Of a stretch of 5,092 nt of DNA, positions 1 through 5,092 are shown piece by piece (position 1 is the first letter of the stretch; the number at the start of each line of letters is the position of its first letter). Both the position numbers and the translations under genes were made by a program. Under the pieces are notes generated by a model, which had not been told where the DNA came from, made no database searches, and saw only the letters and a program-made list of their open reading frames with translations. Source of the DNA: Bacteroidota bacterium (lineage in GTDB: Bacteria > Bacteroidota > Bacteroidia > UKL13-3); NCBI GenBank assembly GCA_010027395.1, contig RGVD01000184.1, positions 1-5,092 on the forward strand. Direction: 5' to 3'.

Positions 1-5
1 AAGAG

Positions 6-70
6 TCTGTCTATGTCTCGACTCCGCTCGACATGACAGACTCCGCTCGACATGACAGATTCCAATCGAC
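6..70. repeat. Extragenic repeat: hairpin plus 19-bp tandem direct repeats
   Basis: A 19-bp unit, GACTCCGCTCGACATGACA, occurs twice head to tail at 20-38 and 39-57. A decayed third copy starts at 58 (GATTCCAATCGAC, 10 of 13 matching). The left flank, TCTGTC at 6-11 and ATG at 13-15, is an imperfect reverse complement of the unit. Positions 6-40 can therefore fold into a hairpin of about 13 pairs with two small bulges, closing on TCGA(18-21)/TCGA(28-31). The composition is more GC-rich than its surroundings and no ORF covers it. From general knowledge, similar 'TCGACTCCGCTCGACATGACA' intergenic repeats are scattered through many Bacteroidota genomes; their function is unknown. The element may continue beyond the left edge. 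Confidence 0.7.
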
Positions 71-97
71 CTACTCCAATAAATATAACAAATAACA

Positions 98-126
98 AAG
101 GGGCAGCCTTATTAAGACAGCCCCTT
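98..126 (-). terminator. Rho-independent terminator downstream of htpG, probably bidirectional
   Basis: AAGGGGC at 98-104 pairs perfectly with GCCCCTT at 120-126. An inner stem CTT(108-110)/AAG(114-116) lies around a short internal loop. Read on the minus strand, the hairpin comes 27 bases after the htpG stop and is followed by a T-rich tail (complement of 81-97). Read on the plus strand it is followed by CTTTATTTTATT (127-138). It could therefore stop transcripts from either side, including one arriving from the left of the window. Confidence 0.8.
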
Positions 127-152
127 CTTTATTTTATTGGTTTAGCTATTTC

Positions 153-1961
153 TTACAACATTCCATAACTTCTGTTGATGAAGTTGGTTAGTGCTTCACC
201 TTGCAACAAGTTTTGAGAAAGCAAAGCCAAGTCAAAAGCATTTTTTAGTAGGGATTCCTTTTCTGTATTGTCAGTTAATTTAACCAATTTGCCACTTAGG
301 CTATGGTTGCTGTTAATTACCACATTCCAAGATTCAGGCATAGCTCCAAACATGTTCATGCCTTGCATAGCAGCCATATCTTTCATTCTGCGCTCCCACT
401 CAGGCTTGATAATGCTTATAAAATTATCATCTGGAGCTAGAGCCTCAGTTTCAAATTTAAATCTTATATCGGCCTTAAATTGATTTTCGAAAGCTTCTTT
501 CAATGCCTTTTCATCATCAGTACTTAACATTGATTCATTCTTGGTGTCTTTGTCAACCAATTTATCAACCGACTCAGAGTCCACGCGCTTCATGGATACA
601 CCTTCGAATTTATTTTCTAGGGTAGAGATAAAATGACCATCCAAAACGCCATTCAATTTCAAAATATCATAGCCACGTTTCTCAATGGTTTTGATAAATG
701 AATCTTGACCTAGAGGATTGTTTGAATAAATGAAAACCACTTTATTCTCTTTATCGGTTTGCAATACAGCCACCTTCTCTTTATACTCTTCAATGGTATA
801 GTTTTCGCCTTTTATGTTTTGTAGCAAACAGAACTTAGTCGCTCTATCATAAAACTTAGGTTCAGCTATCATGCCATATTTAACAAAGGTTCCAACGTTT
901 TCCCATTTCTCTTCAAACTCTTTTCTGTCGGTCTTAAAAATCTCTTCCAACTTATCAGCTACCTTTTTGGTAATGTGTGCATTTATTTTCTTTACATTGG
1001 CATCACCTTGCAAATAGCTGCGACTCACATTTAACGGGATATCTGGAGAATCAATCACACCATGCAACAACATCAAAAACTCTGGAACAATATCTTGAAC
1101 AGAATCGGTTATGAATACTTGGTTGCTATACAATTGAATTTTATTGCGTTGTGCTTCAAACTCATCTTTAATTTTAGGGAAGTATAAAATACCCGTAAGG
1201 TTGAAAGGATAATCTACATTCAAATGAATCCAGAACAAAGGTGGCTCGCTCATTGGATACAATTCGCGGTAGAATTGCTCGTAGTCTTCTTTTTTCAAAT
1301 CAGCAGGAGCTTTTGTCCATAGAGGTTGGGTATTGTTTATGATTTTCTCTTCAAACTCAATTTCAATAGGCAAGAATTTACAATGCTTATCTAAAATATT
1401 TTTGATTCTAAAATTATCATTGAATTCCAATGCATCATCAGCCAAATGAAGGATGATTTCAGTTCCTCTATCGGTTTTGGCATCATCCATTATTTCAAAC
1501 TCAGTGCTGCCTTCGCAGGTCCATCTTACAGCCTTTGAACCTTCTTTGTACGACAATGAAACCAACTCAACTTTTTTGGCCACCATAAAGGCAGAGTAGA
1601 AACCCAATCCAAAATGACCAATGATTTGGTTGGCATTGTCTTTATATTTTTCTAAAAACTCCTCGGCACTACTAAAGGCCACTTGGTTGATGTATTTTTT
1701 TACTTCTTCTTCAGTTAAACCAATACCTCTATCAATAATGTGAAGGGTCTTATTGTCTTTGTCCAACTTCACCACTATTTTGGTTTCGCCCAATTCGCCC
1801 TTCATTTCGCCCATTGAGGCTAGGGTTTTCAACTTTTGGGTGGCATCCACTGCATTTGAGACCAACTCACGTAGGAAGATTTCATGGTCGCTGTACAAAA
1901 ACTTTTTGATAATGGGAAAGATGTTTTCGGTATGTACCGATATGGTTCCTTTTTCTGACAT
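153..1961 (-). CDS. htpG: Molecular chaperone HtpG (bacterial Hsp90)
   Basis: Cytosolic ATP-dependent Hsp90-family chaperone, a homodimer that remodels and folds client proteins under stress. The 602-residue product is complete and close to the usual bacterial length (about 600-635). The GHKL ATPase domain comes first: RELVSNAVDA with Glu31 and Asn36, DRGIGLT at 77-83, GHFGLGFYSAFMV at 115-127, and GTEIILHL at 167-174. The middle domain carries NVSRSYLQ (311-318), whose Arg314 matches the catalytic-loop arginine. A C-terminal dimerisation domain follows, with ESWNVVINSNHSL near 543-555. I place the start at 1961 (MSEKGTISVHTENIF), where HtpG homologues begin. An in-frame ATG at 2030 would add 23 residues (MTIEIEITIRNKL…) unlike any Hsp90 N-terminus. 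The upstream sequence is A/T-rich with no clear Shine-Dalgarno, as is common in Bacteroidota. I saw no convincing heat-shock promoter or CIRCE element. It is transcribed away from the propeller gene and ends at a strong hairpin. Confidence in the identity is very high. Confidence 0.98.
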   Translation of the reverse strand: MSEKGTISVHTENIFPIIKKFLYSDHEIFLRELVSNAVDATQKLKTLASMGEMKGELGETKIVVKLDKDNKTLHIIDRGIGLTEEEVKKYINQVAFSSAEEFLEKYKDNANQIIGHFGLGFYSAFMVAKKVELVSLSYKEGSKAVRWTCEGSTEFEIMDDAKTDRGTEIILHLADDALEFNDNFRIKNILDKHCKFLPIEIEFEEKIINNTQPLWTKAPADLKKEDYEQFYRELYPMSEPPLFWIHLNVDYPFNLTGILYFPKIKDEFEAQRNKIQLYSNQVFITDSVQDIVPEFLMLLHGVIDSPDIPLNVSRSYLQGDANVKKINAHITKKVADKLEEIFKTDRKEFEEKWENVGTFVKYGMIAEPKFYDRATKFCLLQNIKGENYTIEEYKEKVAVLQTDKENKVVFIYSNNPLGQDSFIKTIEKRGYDILKLNGVLDGHFISTLENKFEGVSMKRVDSESVDKLVDKDTKNESMLSTDDEKALKEAFENQFKADIRFKFETEALAPDDNFISIIKPEWERRMKDMAAMQGMNMFGAMPESWNVVINSNHSLSGKLVKLTDNTEKESLLKNAFDLALLSQNLLQGEALTNFINRSYGML

Positions 1962-2114
1962 AATTGAATAATTTGAAAATGGGTTAAATGATAATTTGTT
2001 CCTAATTGTTATTTCAATCTCTATGGTCAAATGGCGTTCCTAAGGGCAATTGGCTGTCAAATAGTCGGCAAAACTGAAATTTTGTGATTCTTAGGGGTTA
2101 CAAGCTGACCATTA

Positions 2115-2143
2115 TTTGACATGGTTTATTCTTCTTACATTTG
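2115..2143 (+). promoter_or_regulatory. Bacteroidota-type promoter for the propeller gene
   Basis: TTTG at 2115-2118 (the -33 element) and TACATTTG at 2136-2143 (a full match to the -7 element TAnnTTTG) are separated by 17 bases, within the spacing reported for Bacteroidota vegetative promoters. Transcription would start around 2150, about 30 bases before the ATG at 2182. This also argues against translation from the in-frame TTG at 2116, which lies inside the promoter. The match is by eye only. Confidence 0.55.
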
Positions 2144-2181
2144 CCTTTATTGCATTTTGCAATCGTCAAAACAAAACATAC

Positions 2182-3236
2182 ATGAAAAAGACATTCATCC
2201 TTATACTCTCATTTATGGCACTGCATGGCATGGCCCAAACCACTGAAAAGCATTTTAAAAACTTAAAACAACTCACCTATGGAGGTGATAATGCCGAAGC
2301 TTATTGGAGTTTCGACAATAAGAACCTAAGCTTTCAGAGCAATAACAAAGCTTGGGGCTTACAATGTGACCAAATATTCAACCTGAATATTGAAGAGGCT
2401 AAGAAAGACACCAATTACCGTCCACCATTGATTAGCACTGGCCTTGGCCGCACCACCTGCAGCTATTTTATGCCGGGTAACAAATCCATTCTATTTGCCT
2501 CCACACATTTGGCATCTAATGATTGCCCAGCAGAGCCACCACGTGGCGCCAAATACCTCTGGGCCATTTATGAAAGTTTCGACATTTTTGTATCTGACCT
2601 TAATGGAAAAATTACCAAACAATTAACCAATAGCCCAGGACCAATAGCCCAGGCTATGATGCCGAAGCCACAGTATCTCCCAAGGGAGATAAAATAGTTT
2701 TCACCTCCACCCGCGGTGGCGACCTAGACCTGTGGGTTATGGATATGGATGGCAAAAACCAAAAGCAAATTACCTATGGATTAGGTTATGATGGGGGTGC
2801 ATTTTTTTCACCTGATGGTAAGCAATTGGTGTTCAGAGCCTCTCGTCCACAAACGGAAGAAGAGATAAAAGAATACAAAGACTACCTTTCAAAAGGACTT
2901 GTAGCCCCAACCAATATGGAGATTTACACTTGTAATATTGATGGTAGCAACCTAAAGCAAGTAACCAATTTGGGCAAAGCCAATTGGGCTCCTTTCTTTC
3001 ACCCAAAAGGCAAGAAAATTATTTTCTCGAGTAATCATCATTCAACAAAAGGTTACGATTTTCAATTATATATTATTGATGTGGATGGCAAGAATTTAGA
3101 ACGTATCACCAACGAAAGTATGTTTAATGCTTTCCCTATGTTTTCTCCTGATGGCAAAAAATTGGTATTTTCGTCAAATCGCAACAACCGTGGCACCCGA
3201 GATACCAATCTGTTTTTGGCTGATTGGGTGGAATAA
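2182..3236 (+). pseudogene. Exported TolB-like six-repeat PD40 beta-propeller protein, frameshifted by a 14-bp duplication
   Basis: The reading frame starts at ATG 2182 with a signal peptide (MKKTFILILSFMALHGMA|Q) and runs to a TAG at 2695-2697 (171 residues). The rest of the protein continues in another frame to 3236. An exact 14-bp tandem duplication at 2626-2653 causes the shift. With one copy removed, a single open frame of 346 residues results, joining …QLTNSPG directly to YDAEATVSPKGDK. The restored protein has six WD40-like/PD40 repeats, near residues 42-53, 95-107, 160-171, 204-216, 268-279 and 316-327. The later ones show the canonical FSPDGKxLVFxS pattern, and MDxDGKN/IDVDGKN loops lie between blades. 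This is a six-bladed propeller like the C-terminal domain of TolB, but there is no TolB N-terminal domain and no tol-pal neighbourhood, so it should not be named tolB. The function is unknown; a periplasmic or secreted binding role is inferred. No other stop or shift is seen, so the lesion is recent, reversible or a sequencing error. The M28 peptidase gene follows 183 bp downstream. Confidence 0.9.
2626..2653 (+). repeat. Exact 14-bp tandem duplication inside the propeller gene
   Basis: ACCAATAGCCCAGG occurs at 2626-2639 and again immediately at 2640-2653 with no mismatch. Because 14 is not a multiple of 3, the second copy throws translation out of frame: the first frame reads TNSPGPIAQAMMPK and stops at 2697. 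Reading from the second copy gives TNSPGYDAEATVSPKG, the expected start of the third PD40 blade. Replication slippage can create such a duplication or remove it again. Confidence 0.95.
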
Positions 3237-3247
3237 ATATTAATTGG

Positions 3248-3289
3248 TTTATCTATTACCATGCCTTGAAAGGCGTGGTAATAGATAAA
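3248..3289. repeat. 42-nt near-perfect inverted repeat, hairpin 1 of the intergenic array
   Basis: TTTATCTATTACCA (3248-3261) is the exact complement of TGGTAATAGATAAA (3276-3289). The stem continues through one T·G wobble into GCCTT/AAGGC, giving about 19 pairs and a TGAA loop. It begins 11 bases after the propeller-gene stop. The sequence after it on the plus strand is A-rich, not T-rich, so it is not a standard intrinsic terminator for the propeller transcript. Processing, mRNA stabilisation or attenuation are possible roles. Its apical core CCTTGAAAGG is shared with the next hairpins. Confidence 0.8.
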
Positions 3290-3297
3290 AATAATAG

Positions 3298-3354
3298 CCG
3301 GGCCTTAAAAGACCCGGAAAAAGATAAAAAATAACCGAGCGTTGAAAGACCCGG
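3298..3354. repeat. Two tandem copies of a degenerate ~38-bp hairpin repeat (hairpins 2 and 3)
   Basis: CCGGGCCTTAAAAGACCCGG at 3298-3317 and CCGAGCGTTGAAAGACCCGG at 3335-3354 match at 17 of 20 positions. Copy one folds well: CCGGG/CCCGG with one internal mismatch, then CTT/AAG. In copy two, substitutions weaken the stem. Each is preceded by an AGATA(A)-type linker. AGAT recurs at 3283, 3322 and 3359, giving spacings of 39 and 37 bp, so linker and hairpin together behave as a tandem unit. Confidence 0.7.
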
Positions 3355-3382
3355 AAATAGATAGAATAAACAATTCATTTAA

Positions 3383-3400
3383 ACTGCCTTAAAAGGCGGT
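3383..3400. repeat. Hairpin 4, just upstream of the peptidase start
   Basis: ACTGCC/GGCGGT plus TT/AA gives an 8-pair stem with one T·G wobble and a very small loop, again with the CCTTAAAAGG core. It ends 19 bases before the peptidase ATG at 3420. It could therefore influence ribosome access to that start, or act as a 5' stabiliser on a processed mRNA; both ideas are inference. Confidence 0.6.
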
Positions 3401-3419
3401 ATCATAAAATCAAACAAAA

Positions 3420-4640
3420 ATGAAATTAAGAAACATCATTATACTGCTTCTCATCTCATGCAAAATATCTGTAGCGCAAGTGCAAGTGGCTGATATCAAA
3501 AGTCACATCAGTTATTTGGCGGATGACAAATTGCAAGGCCGTGAGCCTGGCACCAAAGGAGAAAAATTGGCCATTAAATATATTCAAAAGCAGTTTGAAG
3601 AAATTGGGCTAAAGCCCAAAGGAAGCAAAGGATACTTGCAGCACTTTGAATATAAAACCCTTGCCAATCCTCATGACACCATAGGACAGGGAAAAGAGAA
3701 AAATGGCAGCAATGTGGTGGGTTATCTTGACAACCAAGCAGCTTATACCATCATCATTGGCGGGCATTTCGACCATTTGGGTTATCATGAACACCCATCT
3801 TCCTTAGACAAAAACAAAAAGCTTATACATAATGGAGCTGATGACAATGCCTCTGGCACTGCGGGAGTGATTGCTTTGGCTAAATATTTTAGTCAAAACA
3901 ATACCAAAGAAAAATGCAATTTTTTATTCATTTGTTTCTCGGGTGAAGAAGATGGTTTGATTGGTTCAAAATATTTTTCAAACAACCCCACCATTGATTT
4001 GAAGGATGTGCAATGCATGCTAAACATGGATATGATTGGACGTTTGAATGACAGTACCCTTAAATTGATGGTGTATGGTGTAGGTACAAGTAGCAATTAC
4101 AGTTCAATATTTTCAAGTTTAAATACAAGCCTAAAACTTGGTTATGACTCCGCAGGCATTGGCCCATCTGACCAAACCTCTTTTTATTTAAAAGATATTC
4201 CGGTTTTGCATTTCTTCACTGGCCAACATTCGGATTACCACAAATCGAGTGATGATAAAGAAAAGATAAACTTTAAAGGTGAGGTAATGGTATTGGAATT
4301 AATCATTCAAATAGCAGAAAAAATGTGCAATGAACCCAAACTAAACTTTACCAAAACCAAGCAACCCGAAAGCCAAAAAGTAAGTTTTAAAGTAACCCTA
4401 GGCATCATGCCTGATTATACTTTTGAAGGCAAAGGTTTGAGGGTAGATAATGTAAACGATGGCAAACCCGCAGAAAAAGCTGGACTCAAAGCAGGAGATA
4501 TCATCATGCAAATTGGCAGTATCAAGATTGAAAATATCTATGATTATATGAAAGCCTTAGGTCAATTTAAAAAAGGCGAAAGCACTACAATTGACTTTTT
4601 AAGAGAGGGTAAAATGCAACAAGTGGGTTTGACGTTTTAG
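3420..4640 (+). CDS. Exported M28-family zinc metallopeptidase with C-terminal PDZ domain
   Basis: A 406-residue, probably di-zinc aminopeptidase-type hydrolase (MEROPS family M28), acting in the periplasm or outside the cell. The signal peptide is MKLRNIIILLLISCKISVA|Q. LADDKLQGREPGTKG (33-47) is typical of the start of the mature M28 domain. Every expected active-site residue is visible: His116 and Asp118 (GGHFDHLG), bridging Asp142 (GADDNASG), general base Glu176 and ligand Glu177 (FSGEEDG), Asp204 (NMDMIGR), and His274 (DYHKSSDD). Residues from about 325 to 406 form a PDZ domain with the loop PAEKAGLKAGDIIMQIG, likely for substrate or partner binding. The exact substrate cannot be inferred; aminopeptidase activity is the family default. 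The start at 3420 is chosen because the signal peptide begins there; AAAATCAAACAAAA precedes it with no Shine-Dalgarno. I saw no TAnnTTTG promoter in the 183-bp gap upstream, so co-transcription with the propeller gene is plausible. The gene is intact and convergent with the toxin gene. Confidence 0.95.
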   Translation: MKLRNIIILLLISCKISVAQVQVADIKSHISYLADDKLQGREPGTKGEKLAIKYIQKQFEEIGLKPKGSKGYLQHFEYKTLANPHDTIGQGKEKNGSNVVGYLDNQAAYTIIIGGHFDHLGYHEHPSSLDKNKKLIHNGADDNASGTAGVIALAKYFSQNNTKEKCNFLFICFSGEEDGLIGSKYFSNNPTIDLKDVQCMLNMDMIGRLNDSTLKLMVYGVGTSSNYSSIFSSLNTSLKLGYDSAGIGPSDQTSFYLKDIPVLHFFTGQHSDYHKSSDDKEKINFKGEVMVLELIIQIAEKMCNEPKLNFTKTKQPESQKVSFKVTLGIMPDYTFEGKGLRVDNVNDGKPAEKAGLKAGDIIMQIGSIKIENIYDYMKALGQFKKGESTTIDFLREGKMQQVGLTF

Positions 4641-4731
4641 TTAATTGTCAGCACACGATTAAATGGATGAAGAGATTGACAAGATTGAAATTTTGTAAGT
4701 TTAATCAACCTAATTGAAAAAACAATTCAAG

Positions 4732-4754
4732 TTGTTGGTCGGGAGACACAACAA
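4732..4754 (-). terminator. Possible weak terminator of the toxin transcript
   Basis: TTGTTG at 4732-4737 pairs with CAACAA at 4749-4754 around an 11-base loop. On the minus strand this lies 12 bases after the toxin stop, and a TTGTTTTTTC run follows after a short gap (complement of 4715-4724). The stem is short and the T-run is not immediately adjacent, so this is a weak call. The rest of the 126-bp convergent gap (4641-4766) holds nothing else convincing; I found no strong terminator for the peptidase gene. Confidence 0.3.
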
Positions 4755-4766
4755 GGGGCAATCATC

Positions 4767-5030
4767 TTAGTTTTGATAATGTCCATAGAGTGAGAATACT
4801 ACAATGCGTTTGTCCTCAACTTTATAAACTATCCTATGTTCTAGATTTACTCTTCGAGACCAATAACCACTGTAGTTTGCTTTCAATGGTTCAGGCTGCC
4901 CAATACCATCAAATGGCGTTTTTGCACAACTCTCTAAAAGTTTATAAATTTTTTTTACTGATTTAATATCGTTTTGAATCCACCAAGCTAAATCTTGCCA
5001 TGCTTTAGGCAAAAATACTATCTCAAGCAT
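4767..5030 (-). CDS. YoeB/Txe-family type II toxin (mRNA endoribonuclease)
   Basis: An 87-residue protein of the RelE/ParE superfamily, YoeB/Txe branch. Known members bind the ribosome and cleave mRNA in the A site when not held by their antitoxin. Length and layout match E. coli YoeB (84 residues). Shared stretches are KTPFDGIGQPEPLK (37-50), SGYWSRRVNLEHRIVY (54-69) and the terminal GHYQN. By alignment with E. coli YoeB (Glu46, Arg65, His83, Tyr84), the catalytic set is Glu47, Arg66, His84 and Tyr85, all present, so it should be active. Two extra residues (QN) follow the usual HY end. The start at 5030 gives MLEIVFLPKAW, the expected N-terminus. The start codon lies within the end of an upstream ORF, so translation is probably coupled. 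Regulation is expected through the antitoxin, whose promoter is outside the window. Confidence 0.95.
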   Translation of the reverse strand: MLEIVFLPKAWQDLAWWIQNDIKSVKKIYKLLESCAKTPFDGIGQPEPLKANYSGYWSRRVNLEHRIVYKVEDKRIVVFSLYGHYQN

Positions 5031-5092
5031 TTAACATTTGCTTTAACTCAGCTAAACTCAATGGAGTTGGATTTACCTTGCCTGTTTCGTAA
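5023..5092 (-). CDS. Probable antitoxin, C-terminal end only (partial)
   Basis: A minus-strand frame open from the right edge gives 22 residues ending in PLSLAELKQMLNA and a TGA at 5025-5023. The stop lies inside the toxin gene, an 8-bp overlap (ATGCTTGA) typical of antitoxin-toxin operons, where the antitoxin comes first. Position next to a YoeB-type toxin is the main evidence. The visible tail is not enough to assign the YefM/Phd family, and it does not obviously resemble the E. coli YefM C-terminus. The DNA-binding N-terminus lies outside the window. Confidence 0.7.
   Translation of the reverse strand, partial: YETGKVNPTPLSLAELKQMLNA

Noticed and set aside
268..483. Short plus-strand ORFs inside htpG (268-483, 1753-1971) and minus-strand ORFs inside the propeller and peptidase genes
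   Set aside because: They lie opposite strongly conserved coding sequence and their translations show no recognisable motifs, so they are shadows of the real genes.
1962..2030. In-frame N-terminal extension of htpG by 23 residues (ATG at 2030)
   Set aside because: The extension MTIEIEITIRNKLSF… has no counterpart in Hsp90 N-termini. The ATG at 1961 gives the conserved start, and the extension would consume part of the divergent control region.
1962..2115. CIRCE or sigma-32-type heat-shock element upstream of htpG
   Set aside because: I found no TTAGCACTC/GAGTGCTAA inverted repeat and no CTTGAA…CCCCAT pair. The nearest TAnnTTTG-like site on the minus strand (CAGTTTTG) lacks the first T and a well-spaced upstream TTTG.
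2116..2181. TTG start at 2116 for the propeller protein
   Set aside because: It overlaps the likely promoter and would place a second hydrophobic stretch before a complete signal peptide that begins at the ATG at 2182.
2739..3236. Independent 165-residue protein starting at ATG 2739
   Set aside because: The frame is open upstream back through the 14-bp repeat and encodes the missing part of the third PD40 blade. It is the 3' part of the frameshifted gene, with no signal peptide of its own.
3248..3400. CRISPR-like array between the propeller and peptidase genes
   Set aside because: The repeats are degenerate hairpins with similar A-rich linkers between them, not near-identical repeats separated by unique spacers, and no cas genes are present.
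4663..4698. 11-codon ORF (MDEEIDKIEIL) after the peptidase gene
   Set aside because: It is too short, has no ribosome binding signal or known relative, and is expected by chance in AT-rich intergenic DNA.

Overview
The window looks like chromosomal DNA from a member of the Bacteroidota. Reasons: it is AT-rich; its HtpG has the N-terminus I associate with that phylum (FPIIKKFLYSDHEIFLRELV); its coding starts lack a clear Shine-Dalgarno sequence; one intergenic region carries a Bacteroidota-type promoter (TTTG / TAnnTTTG); and two consecutive genes encode exported proteins whose predicted signal peptides end just before a Gln (…MA|Q, …VA|Q). The exact genus cannot be read from the sequence.

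Layout. Positions 1-97 hold an extragenic inverted/direct repeat of the 'ACTCCGCTCGACATGACA' type, followed by a hairpin terminator (98-126). A complete minus-strand htpG (Hsp90 chaperone) follows at 153-1961. A 220-bp divergent intergenic region separates it from a plus-strand pair. The first of the pair (2182-3236) is an exported six-repeat TolB/PD40-type beta-propeller gene that is frameshifted by an exact 14-bp tandem duplication. The second (3420-4640) is an exported M28 zinc metallopeptidase with a C-terminal PDZ domain. The 183-bp gap between them is filled by a series of four related hairpins. Convergent to the peptidase, on the minus strand, is a YoeB/Txe-type toxin gene (4767-5030). 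The last codons of an upstream ORF, the presumed antitoxin, overlap the toxin start by 8 bp and run off the right edge.

How the genes relate. htpG is an independent cytosolic chaperone gene. The propeller and the peptidase share orientation, both are exported, and no clear promoter was found between them, so they may form one transcription unit acting in the envelope or outside the cell. The toxin and presumed antitoxin are a separate stress/stability module. The main points to follow up are the 14-bp duplication that breaks the propeller gene (removing one copy restores the whole 346-residue reading frame) and the hairpin array between the propeller and peptidase genes. I saw no CRISPR array, tRNA, rRNA or insertion sequence, and no clearly novel multi-gene system.
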